From the NCBI RefSeq assembly GCF_028369105.1, contig NZ_JAQNDO010000001.1, positions 9,766,501 through 9,830,500 of the forward strand: a stretch of DNA of 64,000 nucleotides, in the 5' to 3' direction. Below are positions 27,248 through 35,824 of this stretch, one piece after another. Numbering within the stretch: position 1 is the first letter of the stretch; the number at the start of each line of letters is the position of its first letter. The DNA comes from Polyangium mundeleinium (lineage in GTDB: Bacteria; Myxococcota_A; Polyangia; Polyangiales; Polyangiaceae). A model generated the notes under the pieces. The model saw nothing but the letters and a program-made list of their open reading frames with translations, was not told the DNA's origin and did not search any database. A program made the translations under genes and the position numbers.

Positions 27248-28198
27248 ATGAACATGAGGCACCTCGACAAACTCTTCGTCATGATCATCGCCACGACGGC
27301 GCTCGGGGCGCGTGGGCTCGCGTGTGGCCCGTGTCCGGAACAAGTGTCGCAGATCCCGCTCCTGCCGCCGAGCAGCGACGGGGGCGTCGAGGACGCCGGA
27401 GACTGGATCGCCGACGAATGCCAGCGCAAATGCCCGAACGGGCTCTCGTGCGTGGCGTCGTCGATCCCGCTCGAAGACGGAGGCACGATGCCCGCGATCG
27501 AGTGCACGCAAATGTCGGAGTGCGGCGCGGGGCGGCGGCCGCTCGCAGGGTACGGTCCGGAAAAACGTTTGGACACCAAGGATCTCGGGGCGCCGGGCGC
27601 ATGGCTCGTCGAGGCGGCCACGCTCGAAGCCGGGTCGGTGATCGCCTTCCGGGAGCTGCGGCGGGACCTCGCCGCGCTCGGGGCGCCGCGGAGGCTCTTG
27701 CGGGCGGCCTCGCGGGCAGCCGACGAGGAGCGGCGGCACACGCGGCGCACGCGGGCCCTCGCGCGGCGGTACGGGGCGTGTGTACCGGGACAAACAACCG
27801 GCGAGACGCGGCGCGCGGCGCTGGAGGAGCTCGCGACGCACAACGCGGCCGAGGGCTGCGTACGGGAGGCGTTCGGCGCGCTCGTCGCGCGGTGGCAAGC
27901 GACGTTCGCGAAGGATCCGGAAGTGCGCGCCGCAATGGCCCGGATCGCCGACGACGAGGCGCGCCACGCGGCGCTCGCCTATGCGATCGACGCCTGGGCG
28001 AAGCGGCGGCTCGATCCGGCTGCGCGGGCGCGCGTGGAGGCGGCGCGGAGGGAAGCGGCGCGGGCGATCGCGACGCCGCGGGCGCGGGATACGGGGCGCG
28101 ACGAGGCGCTGCGTGTCCTGGGGTTGCCCGACGCGGCGGATGCGGATGCGCTCGCGAAAAGGTTCGTCGCGGCGCTCGGGATCGACGCCGCGGCCTGA
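27248..28198 (+). CDS. Exported protein with Cys-rich N-terminus and ferritin-like domain
   Basis: 316 residues. A hydrophobic signal-like N-terminus is followed by about 80 residues with eight Cys, including two pairs resembling small disulfide modules (ACGPCP, CQRKCPNGLSC). From about 120 the sequence turns helical with diiron ferritin-like signatures: ATLEAGSVIAF, ADEERRH, EELATHNAAEGC and ADDEARHAAL. Myxobacteria carry several such ferritin-like exported proteins, whose roles are unknown. GAGGA lies 7 bases before ATG 27248, overlapping the end of the preceding lipoprotein gene. The 3' end is one base from the convergent membrane-protein gene. Confidence 0.75.
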   Translation: MNMRHLDKLFVMIIATTALGARGLACGPCPEQVSQIPLLPPSSDGGVEDAGDWIADECQRKCPNGLSCVASSIPLEDGGTMPAIECTQMSECGAGRRPLAGYGPEKRLDTKDLGAPGAWLVEAATLEAGSVIAFRELRRDLAALGAPRRLLRAASRAADEERRHTRRTRALARRYGACVPGQTTGETRRAALEELATHNAAEGCVREAFGALVARWQATFAKDPEVRAAMARIADDEARHAALAYAIDAWAKRRLDPAARARVEAARREAARAIATPRARDTGRDEALRVLGLPDAADADALAKRFVAALGIDAAA

Positions 28199-28199
28199 A

Positions 28200-28586
28200 T
28201 CAGCTCTTCTTGCGGCTGTGGAGAACGATCCCGAGGACGAGGGCCCCGAGGGAGAAGAGGAACGGCGTGGTCCCGAGGGCCAGGCCGACGTCCTTGCACC
28301 CGTCCGCTTCGGCGTACCCCGTCTCGCGGATGAGCGCCCGCTGGGACGCATCGATGTAATCCCCTTGCAGCGCCTGGTCCGTCATGGACCGGCCCAGCAT
28401 CGCGCCGACGGGCCCCATCCCGATCGAACCGAGCGATACGAGGAGCGCGACGCCACCCACGATCGCGCCGCCGAGCGGCCTCTTCATGAGCGCGAGCAAG
28501 AAGCCAAGGGCCGCGAGGCCGAGCCCCAGGATCGCGAACAGCAGAATCACCCACGCGGGCCAGCCGCACCACCTGAACGTTTCCAC
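28200..28586 (-). CDS. Small membrane protein downstream of a Ser/Thr kinase
   Basis: About 128 residues if GTG 28586 is used. Three hydrophobic segments: WVILLFAILGLGLAALGFLL, GGAIVGGVALLVSLGSIG and FLFSLGALVLGIVL. The frame is open well upstream, but there it is antisense-like shadow of the kinase gene. This GTG is the last start that keeps the first membrane segment, and no good ribosome site marks it. It lies 40 bases after the kinase stop on the same strand. Function unknown; it may be a membrane partner or sensor of the kinase. Confidence 0.55.
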   Translation of the reverse strand: METFRWCGWPAWVILLFAILGLGLAALGFLLALMKRPLGGAIVGGVALLVSLGSIGMGPVGAMLGRSMTDQALQGDYIDASQRALIRETGYAEADGCKDVGLALGTTPFLFSLGALVLGIVLHSRKKS

Positions 28587-28626
28587 GGGATGCCGATGGG
28601 ACCGCGCGAGGCGCGGGATGTCAAGG

Positions 28627-29592
<966 letters not shown>

Positions 29593-29642
29593 GCGGGGCC
29601 GAGGTTACCACGACCGCACCACGAGCGGGTTACACTGCGGCG

Positions 29643-30758
29643 ATGCTTCCGCGCCCAAACTTCCTTTCCGGCCTCTTGCTCGCGGCGATCGCGCTCCCGA
29701 CGGCCGCCTGCTGGCTCGACCTCGACCGCCTCGGCGCGGGCCTGCCGGGCGCCGCGGCCGGCGGCGGGACCGGCTCCACGAGCAGCACCATGAGCGGCAG
29801 CGGCGGCGGCGGTCCGGGGTCGCTCGTGCTCGAATGTGATCCGTGTCCCGAGGGTGGATGCGCGCCCGTGCCCATCGCGGAAGGGCCGGCGTTCGCGCTG
29901 GGCGCCGCGGATCTCGTGGTCGGGAGCGATGGCGTGTACTGGGTGAACCAGGAGGGCGGCGAGGTCATGCGGTTCGTCTCGGGCGCGGAGGCGCCGGAGA
30001 CGCTCACGAGCGCGGTCGCGCCGCGTTGCCTCGTGGTGCGCGACGGAAACGTGTTTTACGGGGACGACGAGGGGCTCTGGTCCTGCGAGGCGGAGGACTG
30101 CATGGCGAGCCGGCAGAAGCTCGCGCCCTCCGTCGCGCAAGGCACGATCGGACGCGTCGCGTTCGACGGGGCCTCGGTCTACTGGACGGATCGCGGCGCG
30201 GCGGACAGCGACGGCCGCGTGTACGGCTGCGCGCCGGGCGACTGCGCTACGCCGAAGGAGCATGCGACCGGGCTTTTTCGATCGGACACGATCCTGGCGA
30301 GCGGTGGCCAGCTCTTCTGGGTCGAGCTCGGCAATGGCAACGGCAACGGCGCGATCTACCAGGGTTCGTCCGGGGGAGCCGCGACGTCCGTCGCAGGCGC
30401 GCTCGTCTTCCCCACGTCCGTCGCGGTGGACAACGATTCTTTTTATTATCCGTCATGGCAGCCGGGCGGCACGATCCAGCGGTGCCCCAAGGGCGGGTAT
30501 TGCAGCGGGCCCGCGATGATCACGCCCGGCGAGGCCGGGGACAAACCCTTCGACGTGGCTGTCTCCGGGGGGCGCGTGTACTGGAGCGACACGATGGGCG
30601 GCGCGATCCGGAGCTGTCCCACGGCCGGATGCGGGGACGAAGCGCCGCGCGTGCACACGAGCGGGCGGACGGGCCTTTCGCGTTTCGCGCTGGGAAAAGC
30701 GTGTATCTTCTGGGTGGACGCGACGAACGGCGGGAGCGTGATGAAGGTCGGACGATGA
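29643..30758 (+). CDS. Lipoprotein with beta-propeller-like repeats
   Basis: 371 residues with a lipobox (IALPTAAC), then a Gly/Ser linker (about 40-60) and six or so repeats of the type DGVYWVNQEGGEVMRF, GASVYWTDRG, GRVYWSDTMGGAIRSC. This resembles YWTD/NHL-like propeller blades. Paired Cys (CEAEDC, CAPGDC, CPKGGYC) recur once per repeat and probably form disulfides outside the cytoplasm. Such proteins are abundant in myxobacteria and are generally of unknown function. Confidence 0.78.
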   Translation: MLPRPNFLSGLLLAAIALPTAACWLDLDRLGAGLPGAAAGGGTGSTSSTMSGSGGGGPGSLVLECDPCPEGGCAPVPIAEGPAFALGAADLVVGSDGVYWVNQEGGEVMRFVSGAEAPETLTSAVAPRCLVVRDGNVFYGDDEGLWSCEAEDCMASRQKLAPSVAQGTIGRVAFDGASVYWTDRGAADSDGRVYGCAPGDCATPKEHATGLFRSDTILASGGQLFWVELGNGNGNGAIYQGSSGGAATSVAGALVFPTSVAVDNDSFYYPSWQPGGTIQRCPKGGYCSGPAMITPGEAGDKPFDVAVSGGRVYWSDTMGGAIRSCPTAGCGDEAPRVHTSGRTGLSRFALGKACIFWVDATNGGSVMKVGR

Positions 30759-30878
30759 GCCGCGTTTTCAAGGGTCGCGGCCATAACGCTTGACACGCGA
30801 CGGCCCTTGTGGCAGCGGGCGAGCGCGCGAAAGCGTCTGTGCCGGCCCCGGAAGGGCCCGGCGGGAAGGTATGTCGTC

Positions 30879-31823
30879 GTGCTCGGTCGCCGGGAAACGT
30901 GGTTGCGTGCGTGGGGGATGTCCGCGGCGCTGCTCGTGGGGATGGTCGTCTCGCCAGGCGAGGCGGAGGCGGGGGGCGCGCCGCGCTGCTCGGCGTGGCG
31001 CACGGCCGGCAAAGGCTACGAAAAGCTCGAATTGCGGACGTGCGCGCCCGCCGAGGGCGACGAGGACACGAGCGACGACGACGAGGACGCGGCGCCCGCC
31101 GTGGAGATCAAGAGCGGCTACGAGGACGCGCTGAAGGTGCGCGTCGAGCTCGTGACCAAGGGCGGCACGGTCGAGCAGCTCGACGCGAAGCTGAAGAACG
31201 GCGAGAACGCGGCCGGGACGTGCAAGGCGTGCCGCGGCCACGACGACGTGAAGAGCTTCCGCGTCACGGCGCAGGACGGCGCCGCCGAGGGGGGCAAGGA
31301 CGCCGCGCCGGAGCCCTTGCAAAAGGTGGCGGGCACGAACCACATGGAGGTGCTGGCCCGCGATCTGCGCCTCACGGACACGAACGCGAAGAGGCTCGAG
31401 CGCATCGCGACCCGGTATCACAAGGCGACGAAGAAGCGGCTCGTGGTGACGGGCGGGACGCGCACGCCGCAAAGGCAGGCGCAGCTCATGTTCGACAAGC
31501 TGAAGCGCGGCGACGACGTGGTGGCGCTCTACGAGAACAAGGCCGCGGCGACCGAGCTGCGCAACGCTTATCGCGACGCCGTCGCCCGCGGGGAGAAACG
31601 AAAAGGGACGATCCGCGCGATGCGTGAGGTGATCGACGCGCAGATCGGGCGCGGGACGTACGTGTCGAAGCACCTGAAATCGGGCGCGGTCGACGTACGG
31701 TCGTGGAACATGGACGGCGCGCTGGAGAAGGCGCTGCGCGAGGCCGTGAAGCAGGAGCCCGGCGTGACGCTCATGGACGAGCGGGATGGGCCGGAGCCGC
31801 ATTTTCACATGAATTTGCTCTGA
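30879..31823 (+). CDS. Exported M15-like zinc peptidase family protein
   Basis: About 314 residues from GTG 30879, which follows GGGAAGG by 9 bases; the frame is open further upstream without signal-like sequence. The signal peptide is MSAALLVGMVVSPGEAEA. An acidic linker (DEDTSDDDEDAA) precedes the C-terminal domain. That domain ends with SKHLKSGAVDV and EPHFHM, which correspond to the SxHxxGxAxD and HxH zinc-binding pattern of D-Ala-D-Ala carboxypeptidase/endolysin-type M15 enzymes. A role in peptidoglycan cleavage is the expected activity. The adjacent downstream gene is an AmpG-like permease, consistent with muropeptide handling. Confidence 0.68.
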   Translation: MLGRRETWLRAWGMSAALLVGMVVSPGEAEAGGAPRCSAWRTAGKGYEKLELRTCAPAEGDEDTSDDDEDAAPAVEIKSGYEDALKVRVELVTKGGTVEQLDAKLKNGENAAGTCKACRGHDDVKSFRVTAQDGAAEGGKDAAPEPLQKVAGTNHMEVLARDLRLTDTNAKRLERIATRYHKATKKRLVVTGGTRTPQRQAQLMFDKLKRGDDVVALYENKAAATELRNAYRDAVARGEKRKGTIRAMREVIDAQIGRGTYVSKHLKSGAVDVRSWNMDGALEKALREAVKQEPGVTLMDERDGPEPHFHMNLL

Positions 31824-31885
31824 TCGACGCGGTGAGGGCGCTCGCGCCCTTGCCCCTCGCGCGCAGAGCCCCCACGAGGTGGGAC

Positions 31886-33106
31886 GTGACGCTCACGAAA
31901 GGCACGCTCACGAAGCTTGGATTGCTATCGAGCCTCTACCTCTCCCAGGGGCTCCCTTTCGGCTTTTTCACGCAAGCGCTGCCCGTGCTGCTCCAGCGAA
32001 TGGGGTTGTCGCTCCCGGCCATTGGCCTGAGCCACCTGCTCGCGCTCCCGTGGATGCTGAAGTTCCTCTGGTCGCCCCTCATGGACCGGCGCGGCCCGGG
32101 GAGGCTCGGGCGGCGGCGCGGCGTGATCCTGCCGATCCAGATCCTCTCGGCGCTCTTGCTCCTCGCGCTCGCCGTGCCGGCGGGCGGCCCGACGATCCCC
32201 TGGCTCTGCGCGGCCGTGCTTTGCATCAACCTGCTCGCCGCCACGCAGGACGTGGCGACCGACGGCCTCGCGGTGGACCTCCTCTCGGCAGACGAGCTCG
32301 GCTGGGGCAATGGCGTGCAGGTGGCCGCCTATCGCGTGGGGATGATCCTGGGCGGGAGCTTCTTGCTCCTCGTCTTCGACGCGTCGGGCTTCCGGATCAC
32401 GCTCACGAGCCTCGGCGTGATGCTCCTCGTCGCCACGCTGCCCATCGCGGTCTTTCGCGAGCCGCCCGCCGCGTCGCCGCCGCCCCGCGAGAGCCCGAGT
32501 TTGTCCTACTGGTTCAAACGCCCGGGCGCGTTCTCGTGGCTCGGGTTGCTCTTCGTCTACAAGGCGGGGGAGCATTTCGCCTCGGGCATGCTCAAGCCCT
32601 TTTTCGTGGACCCGCGCGGCGCCGGGCTCGGGATGCGGGAGGTCGGCTGGATGATCGGCGGCGTGGGGTTCGCCGCGGGCCTCGTCGGAGCGATGCTCGG
32701 GGGCGGGCTCGTGCGCAGGCTCGGATACCGGCGCGCGCTGCTCGGATTCGGGGCCTTGCAGGCGCTCGGCGTGCTGCTCTACGCGCTCGTCGCGTGGCGG
32801 CCCGTCTCCATTTCGACGCTGGCCGTGGTGTGCGGGCTCGAGCACCTGACGAGCGGAATGGCGACGGCGTCGCTCTTCACGGCGATGATGGAGGCGTGCC
32901 GGCCGGAGCACGCGGCGGCCGATTACACGGTGCAGGCCTCGGTCGTGGTCGCGGCGACGGGCGTGGCGGCGGCGGCGAGCGGGTTCTCCGCGGGGGCGCT
33001 GGGGTACGCGGCGCATTTTGCGCTGGCGGCGGGGCTCGCGGCGCTCGCGCTGGTGTTCGTCGGTGCGGTGTTTCGGACCCTGGAGCCGGCGCGCGCGCGG
33101 GCGTGA
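31886..33106 (+). CDS. MFS permease of the AmpG/RhtX-like group
   Basis: About 406 residues and 12 hydrophobic segments. Signatures LSSLYLSQGLPFGFF, LALPWMLKFLWSPLMDR and ATQDVATDGLAVDLL are those of AmpG-like (anhydromuropeptide) and related RhtX/FptX-like (siderophore) transporters. GTG 31886 is chosen because GAGG lies 6 bases upstream and the membrane-spanning sequence begins soon after. Upstream frame extensions overlap the previous gene and look like shadow sequence. With the M15-like peptidase gene 62 bases upstream, peptidoglycan recycling is the favoured role; siderophore import cannot be excluded. Confidence 0.8.
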   Translation: MTLTKGTLTKLGLLSSLYLSQGLPFGFFTQALPVLLQRMGLSLPAIGLSHLLALPWMLKFLWSPLMDRRGPGRLGRRRGVILPIQILSALLLLALAVPAGGPTIPWLCAAVLCINLLAATQDVATDGLAVDLLSADELGWGNGVQVAAYRVGMILGGSFLLLVFDASGFRITLTSLGVMLLVATLPIAVFREPPAASPPPRESPSLSYWFKRPGAFSWLGLLFVYKAGEHFASGMLKPFFVDPRGAGLGMREVGWMIGGVGFAAGLVGAMLGGGLVRRLGYRRALLGFGALQALGVLLYALVAWRPVSISTLAVVCGLEHLTSGMATASLFTAMMEACRPEHAAADYTVQASVVVAATGVAAAASGFSAGALGYAAHFALAAGLAALALVFVGAVFRTLEPARARA

Positions 33107-33134
33107 TCCAAGCCCGTCGCGCTGAGGTCCGGGC

Positions 33135-34559
33135 TCAATCGAAGCGCCGCTGCTGGCCGCAGCACGCGACAGCCCCCGACGCGCGCAGGATGCACGTCGT
33201 CCCCACCTGCGTGGACACCATGACGGCATCGGAAACCCCGACCGCGGTGACGGGCTGCGTGTGATCGTCCGTGGTGCCATCACAAAGCTCACCCCACGGA
33301 TTCGACCCCCAGCATGCGACCTTCCCCTCGACCGTCACGGCGCACGTATGCGTCGGCGCCACGGAAACCTGGACGGCGCGCAGCCCTGCCACGGGCAGAG
33401 CCGTCCACCCGACACGTCCCCGCGCGGGCTCGAGCTCCCAGCACGCCACGGCGTTTTTCCGGTCAATGGCGCACGCACGCTCGATCGATGACGACAATGC
33501 GATCACGTCCTCGAGCCCCGCCACCTCGCCTCCAAGCACCTCCCTCCTCGACCGCAACCTCCAGCATCGAGCGTGCCCGTCCTGCCCCGCGGCACAGCCG
33601 ACATACCCGAACGCGGGCGTCATCGCGCGAAACCCCGCGCCGAAAGGCAAGCCTTGTGTCTCCTCGAGGTCGCCCACCGTTTTGGAGCCCCAGCAGCGGG
33701 CCGTTCCATCGGCGAGCAGCCCGCAGATCCGCGCGCCATCCTCGATGTCCGGCGCCGGGGCAAGCAGGGTCACGGGGCCGTCTCCAAGGCGCTTTGCAAC
33801 GCCCAGCGTGCCCGTCCACGAGGGGAAAGGCGCGCACGAGGCATGCCCATCCGTCGTGATGCCACATGCGTGCCATTCGTCCGCGAACGCCGCATCGAGG
33901 GGGCCTGGGAGCGAGATCGCTTCTGCGGGGGCATGGCGCGCGTATGCATTCCACTGAAAGACGCGACCGTCCTTGTCCACGGCCACGCCGACGACGCCAC
34001 CTCCCCGATGGCCCAGCTCGATCCGGCGCACTGGAATCGACGCGAGCGCGTCGACGTCCTCGGGCTCCTCGACAGGCCGATACGCGAGCCGGGATGTTCC
34101 TTCGAAGAGCGCACGCAGGGATTCGGCCACGAGCTCATCCAGCCGCTCATCGACCCTCTGGAGCATTGCAATGGCACAGGCGATCAAGACGAGCCCGAGC
34201 GCCGGTCGCCGCCACGACCGCGATTCGGCCGGCTCCGCCATGCGTGCCGCTCGCGCGAGACGAACGACGGCGAGGACCCAACAGCTCCACGCGACAATCA
34301 CCAGCACGCGCGGTGGCAGAAATTCGAACGAGTGCGGGTGACGGTCCGTGGGCCTGGGTCTCGCCGCTTGCGCCGCCATGGATACGAAGGCGGACGTATA
34401 CTGAAGGGCCGAGGTCACCTGCGCTCCGAGCGATGCAAGGCCGAACGCGAGCCAGGCCAAGCGCCTGCGCCGAAAGCTCCAAAGTGCAAGCGCGCCCGTG
34501 AACAATAGGCCGAGCAGCGCGACGGCGAGCGGCAGGTAAAACAGAACGTTGTCGAGCAT
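33135..34559 (-). CDS. Membrane protein with RCC1-like repeats
   Basis: 474 residues. Four N-terminal hydrophobic segments (for example LFYLPLAVALLGLLFTGALA and VLVIVAWSCWVLAVVRL) are followed by about 290 residues of RCC1-like repeats with the bacterial CWG signature (ARCWGSKTVGDLEE, VACWGSNPWGELCDG). The propeller is probably extracytoplasmic and Cys-stabilised. ATG 34559 (MLDNVLF) has AGG 7 bases upstream and lies 7 bases after the stop of the preceding gene, so the two are almost certainly co-transcribed. Function unknown. Confidence 0.75.
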   Translation of the reverse strand: MLDNVLFYLPLAVALLGLLFTGALALWSFRRRRLAWLAFGLASLGAQVTSALQYTSAFVSMAAQAARPRPTDRHPHSFEFLPPRVLVIVAWSCWVLAVVRLARAARMAEPAESRSWRRPALGLVLIACAIAMLQRVDERLDELVAESLRALFEGTSRLAYRPVEEPEDVDALASIPVRRIELGHRGGGVVGVAVDKDGRVFQWNAYARHAPAEAISLPGPLDAAFADEWHACGITTDGHASCAPFPSWTGTLGVAKRLGDGPVTLLAPAPDIEDGARICGLLADGTARCWGSKTVGDLEETQGLPFGAGFRAMTPAFGYVGCAAGQDGHARCWRLRSRREVLGGEVAGLEDVIALSSSIERACAIDRKNAVACWELEPARGRVGWTALPVAGLRAVQVSVAPTHTCAVTVEGKVACWGSNPWGELCDGTTDDHTQPVTAVGVSDAVMVSTQVGTTCILRASGAVACCGQQRRFD

Positions 34560-34566
34560 CGGACGC

Positions 34567-35442
34567 CTATTGACCCGGAAAGGACCCGCCATCGAGGGGG
34601 GCAGCGCCATCCTTCATGATCCGCCCCCTCCAGGCCACCGTCGCATGCGGCGTGATTTCCGTCGCCCAAGGATTTGCGACGAGGTCGTTCCATCCCGACA
34701 GCGTTTCGTAAGGCCTCACGACGTTTCCGAATTTATGATTACCATAATGTGTTTCGCGTGCTCCTGGATAACACGAACTCCCGTGGGCCCCCTTCTTGCC
34801 TTGTAACCCGCAGTAGAGAATGGTCTTGTATCCGACCACGAAGACCTCTTTCGACGCCCACCGAGCGGAGATGGCCTTCAAGAACTCTTCGCCCGGCTTG
34901 TCGGCGGCGGTCCTGCAACACATGAAGAACACCGTCGCGCGGAACGCAAGCACTCTCAGGATCTGATCGAGCGGCACCGCATACTTCGCGAGCGTTCCCG
35001 CATTCAGCATCTCCGGGTCGGTCGCTACGGCAAGTTTGAGATCCCACCCTGTCGTATTGTCGATGTCGACGCCGCCCGGCGCGCCGTGCGCGAGGATCGC
35101 GAGGCGCGTGATCTGGTTTTCCTCGATCGGGCCGCAAGCGAACAGCGAATTCTTGCATACGAAGCTAGGAAGCTCGAATTGCTCACCTCCGAGCTTGTTC
35201 CCGAGGTCGGCGAAGTTCGCGAATTCGAACCCGACGAGCCAATTGTCTTGACCGAACGGCTTGTCGCCGCCGCCGCGGTCCGGGAGCCGCGCGTCATTGT
35301 CGTTGAAACGCAGCGGCGCCCCCTTGCCCGCTGCCCACACGTGGATCGGGTTCAGGTGCCGGCCGTTCACCAGATTGTGCGCGCTGTCCGAATCCCCGGG
35401 GGTCGCCGCGATCGGCTGGCTCACAAGATCTTCGCTACCCAT
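34567..35442 (-). CDS. Uncharacterised protein with possible caspase/CHAT-like His-Cys dyad
   Basis: 291 residues, with no signal peptide. I do not recognise a named family. A predicted strand ending RLAILAHGAPGGVDI, then about 50 residues later RATVFFMCCRTAADKPGEEF, resembles the strand-His-Gly and strand-Cys arrangement of caspase-fold proteins (CHAT, DUF4347). The downstream EVFVVGYKTILYCG fits the next strand. ATG 35442 (MGSEDLV) is fixed by the strong AAGGAGGAGGT 6 bases upstream; the frame extends upstream through repeat DNA only by chance. It is followed 7 bases later by the RCC1-like membrane protein gene. The protease-like reading is inference. Confidence 0.65.
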   Translation of the reverse strand: MGSEDLVSQPIAATPGDSDSAHNLVNGRHLNPIHVWAAGKGAPLRFNDNDARLPDRGGGDKPFGQDNWLVGFEFANFADLGNKLGGEQFELPSFVCKNSLFACGPIEENQITRLAILAHGAPGGVDIDNTTGWDLKLAVATDPEMLNAGTLAKYAVPLDQILRVLAFRATVFFMCCRTAADKPGEEFLKAISARWASKEVFVVGYKTILYCGLQGKKGAHGSSCYPGARETHYGNHKFGNVVRPYETLSGWNDLVANPWATEITPHATVAWRGRIMKDGAAPLDGGSFPGQ

Positions 35443-35448
35443 CGTCCC

Positions 35449-35459
35449 ACCTCCTCCTT
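35449..35459 (-). promoter_or_regulatory. Ribosome binding site fixing the start at 35442
   Basis: On the minus strand AAGGAGGAGGT lies 6 bases before ATG 35442. It decides against longer in-frame starts (for example ATG 35478), which would read through this site. Confidence 0.75.
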
Positions 35460-35607
35460 CAACTCCCATTGGATCCATGTCTCCGCCTTCTGCGAGCCCA
35501 CGACGATGAGCGGAGGATCGGAAATGCTCGGGTCGAGCATGGCGAGGGACCGTACCAAGCGCCCAGGCAGCGTGGCAAGCCCGGTCGGTTCGGGCGCGGC
35601 AAGGGTA

Positions 35608-35767
35608 CACCCGTCGACGCGCTCCAAACGTTGGGGCGCCGGGACGGCTCGAGCGGTTCACGCGCTCCAACGTTTCAGGCGGCGGGAGAGGTGGAGCGGT
35701 TCACGCGCTCCAACGTTTCGGGCGGTGGGAGAGGTGGAGCGGTTCACGCGCTCCAACGTTTCGGGGC
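35608..35767. repeat. 43-bp direct tandem repeat, about 3.5 copies
   Basis: Two near-identical units begin at 35651 and 35694. A third begins at 35737 and breaks off near 35767. A degenerate copy precedes them from about 35608. The conserved core is CACGCGCTCCAACGTTTC and the step is exactly 43 bases. A 43-base step is not a codon multiple and no frame is supported through it, so it is non-coding. Confidence 0.85.
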
Positions 35768-35824
35768 GACGGAATGGCCCGCCCCTTCGCGCGTCTCGAA
35801 CCGAGGACGTCGAGCGAGGTCAGC

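Larger units (their letters stand above)
35443..35824. other. 382-bp intergenic region with tandem repeat
   Basis: No gene is supported here. The right half is a 43-bp tandem repeat, described separately. The left end carries the ribosome site of the gene starting at 35442. The region separates that gene from the upstream VWA lipoprotein gene on the same strand, so it probably holds a promoter and/or terminator. Confidence 0.55.

Noticed and set aside
30790-30820. Perfect TTGACA at 30790-30795 as a promoter for the M15-like gene
   Set aside because: No acceptable -10 element lies 16-18 bases downstream.
31835-31850. Hairpin AGGGCG-CTCG-CGCCCT as a terminator after the M15-like gene
   Set aside because: Short stem, no T-run, and the permease gene starts 36 bases later on the same strand.
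33111-33135. AGCCCG/CGGGCT inverted repeat at a convergent gene junction as terminator
   Set aside because: Six-base stem with a 13-base loop and no T-run; too weak to call.
35608-35767. CRISPR array
   Set aside because: The 43-base units are contiguous, with no unique spacers between them and no cas genes nearby.
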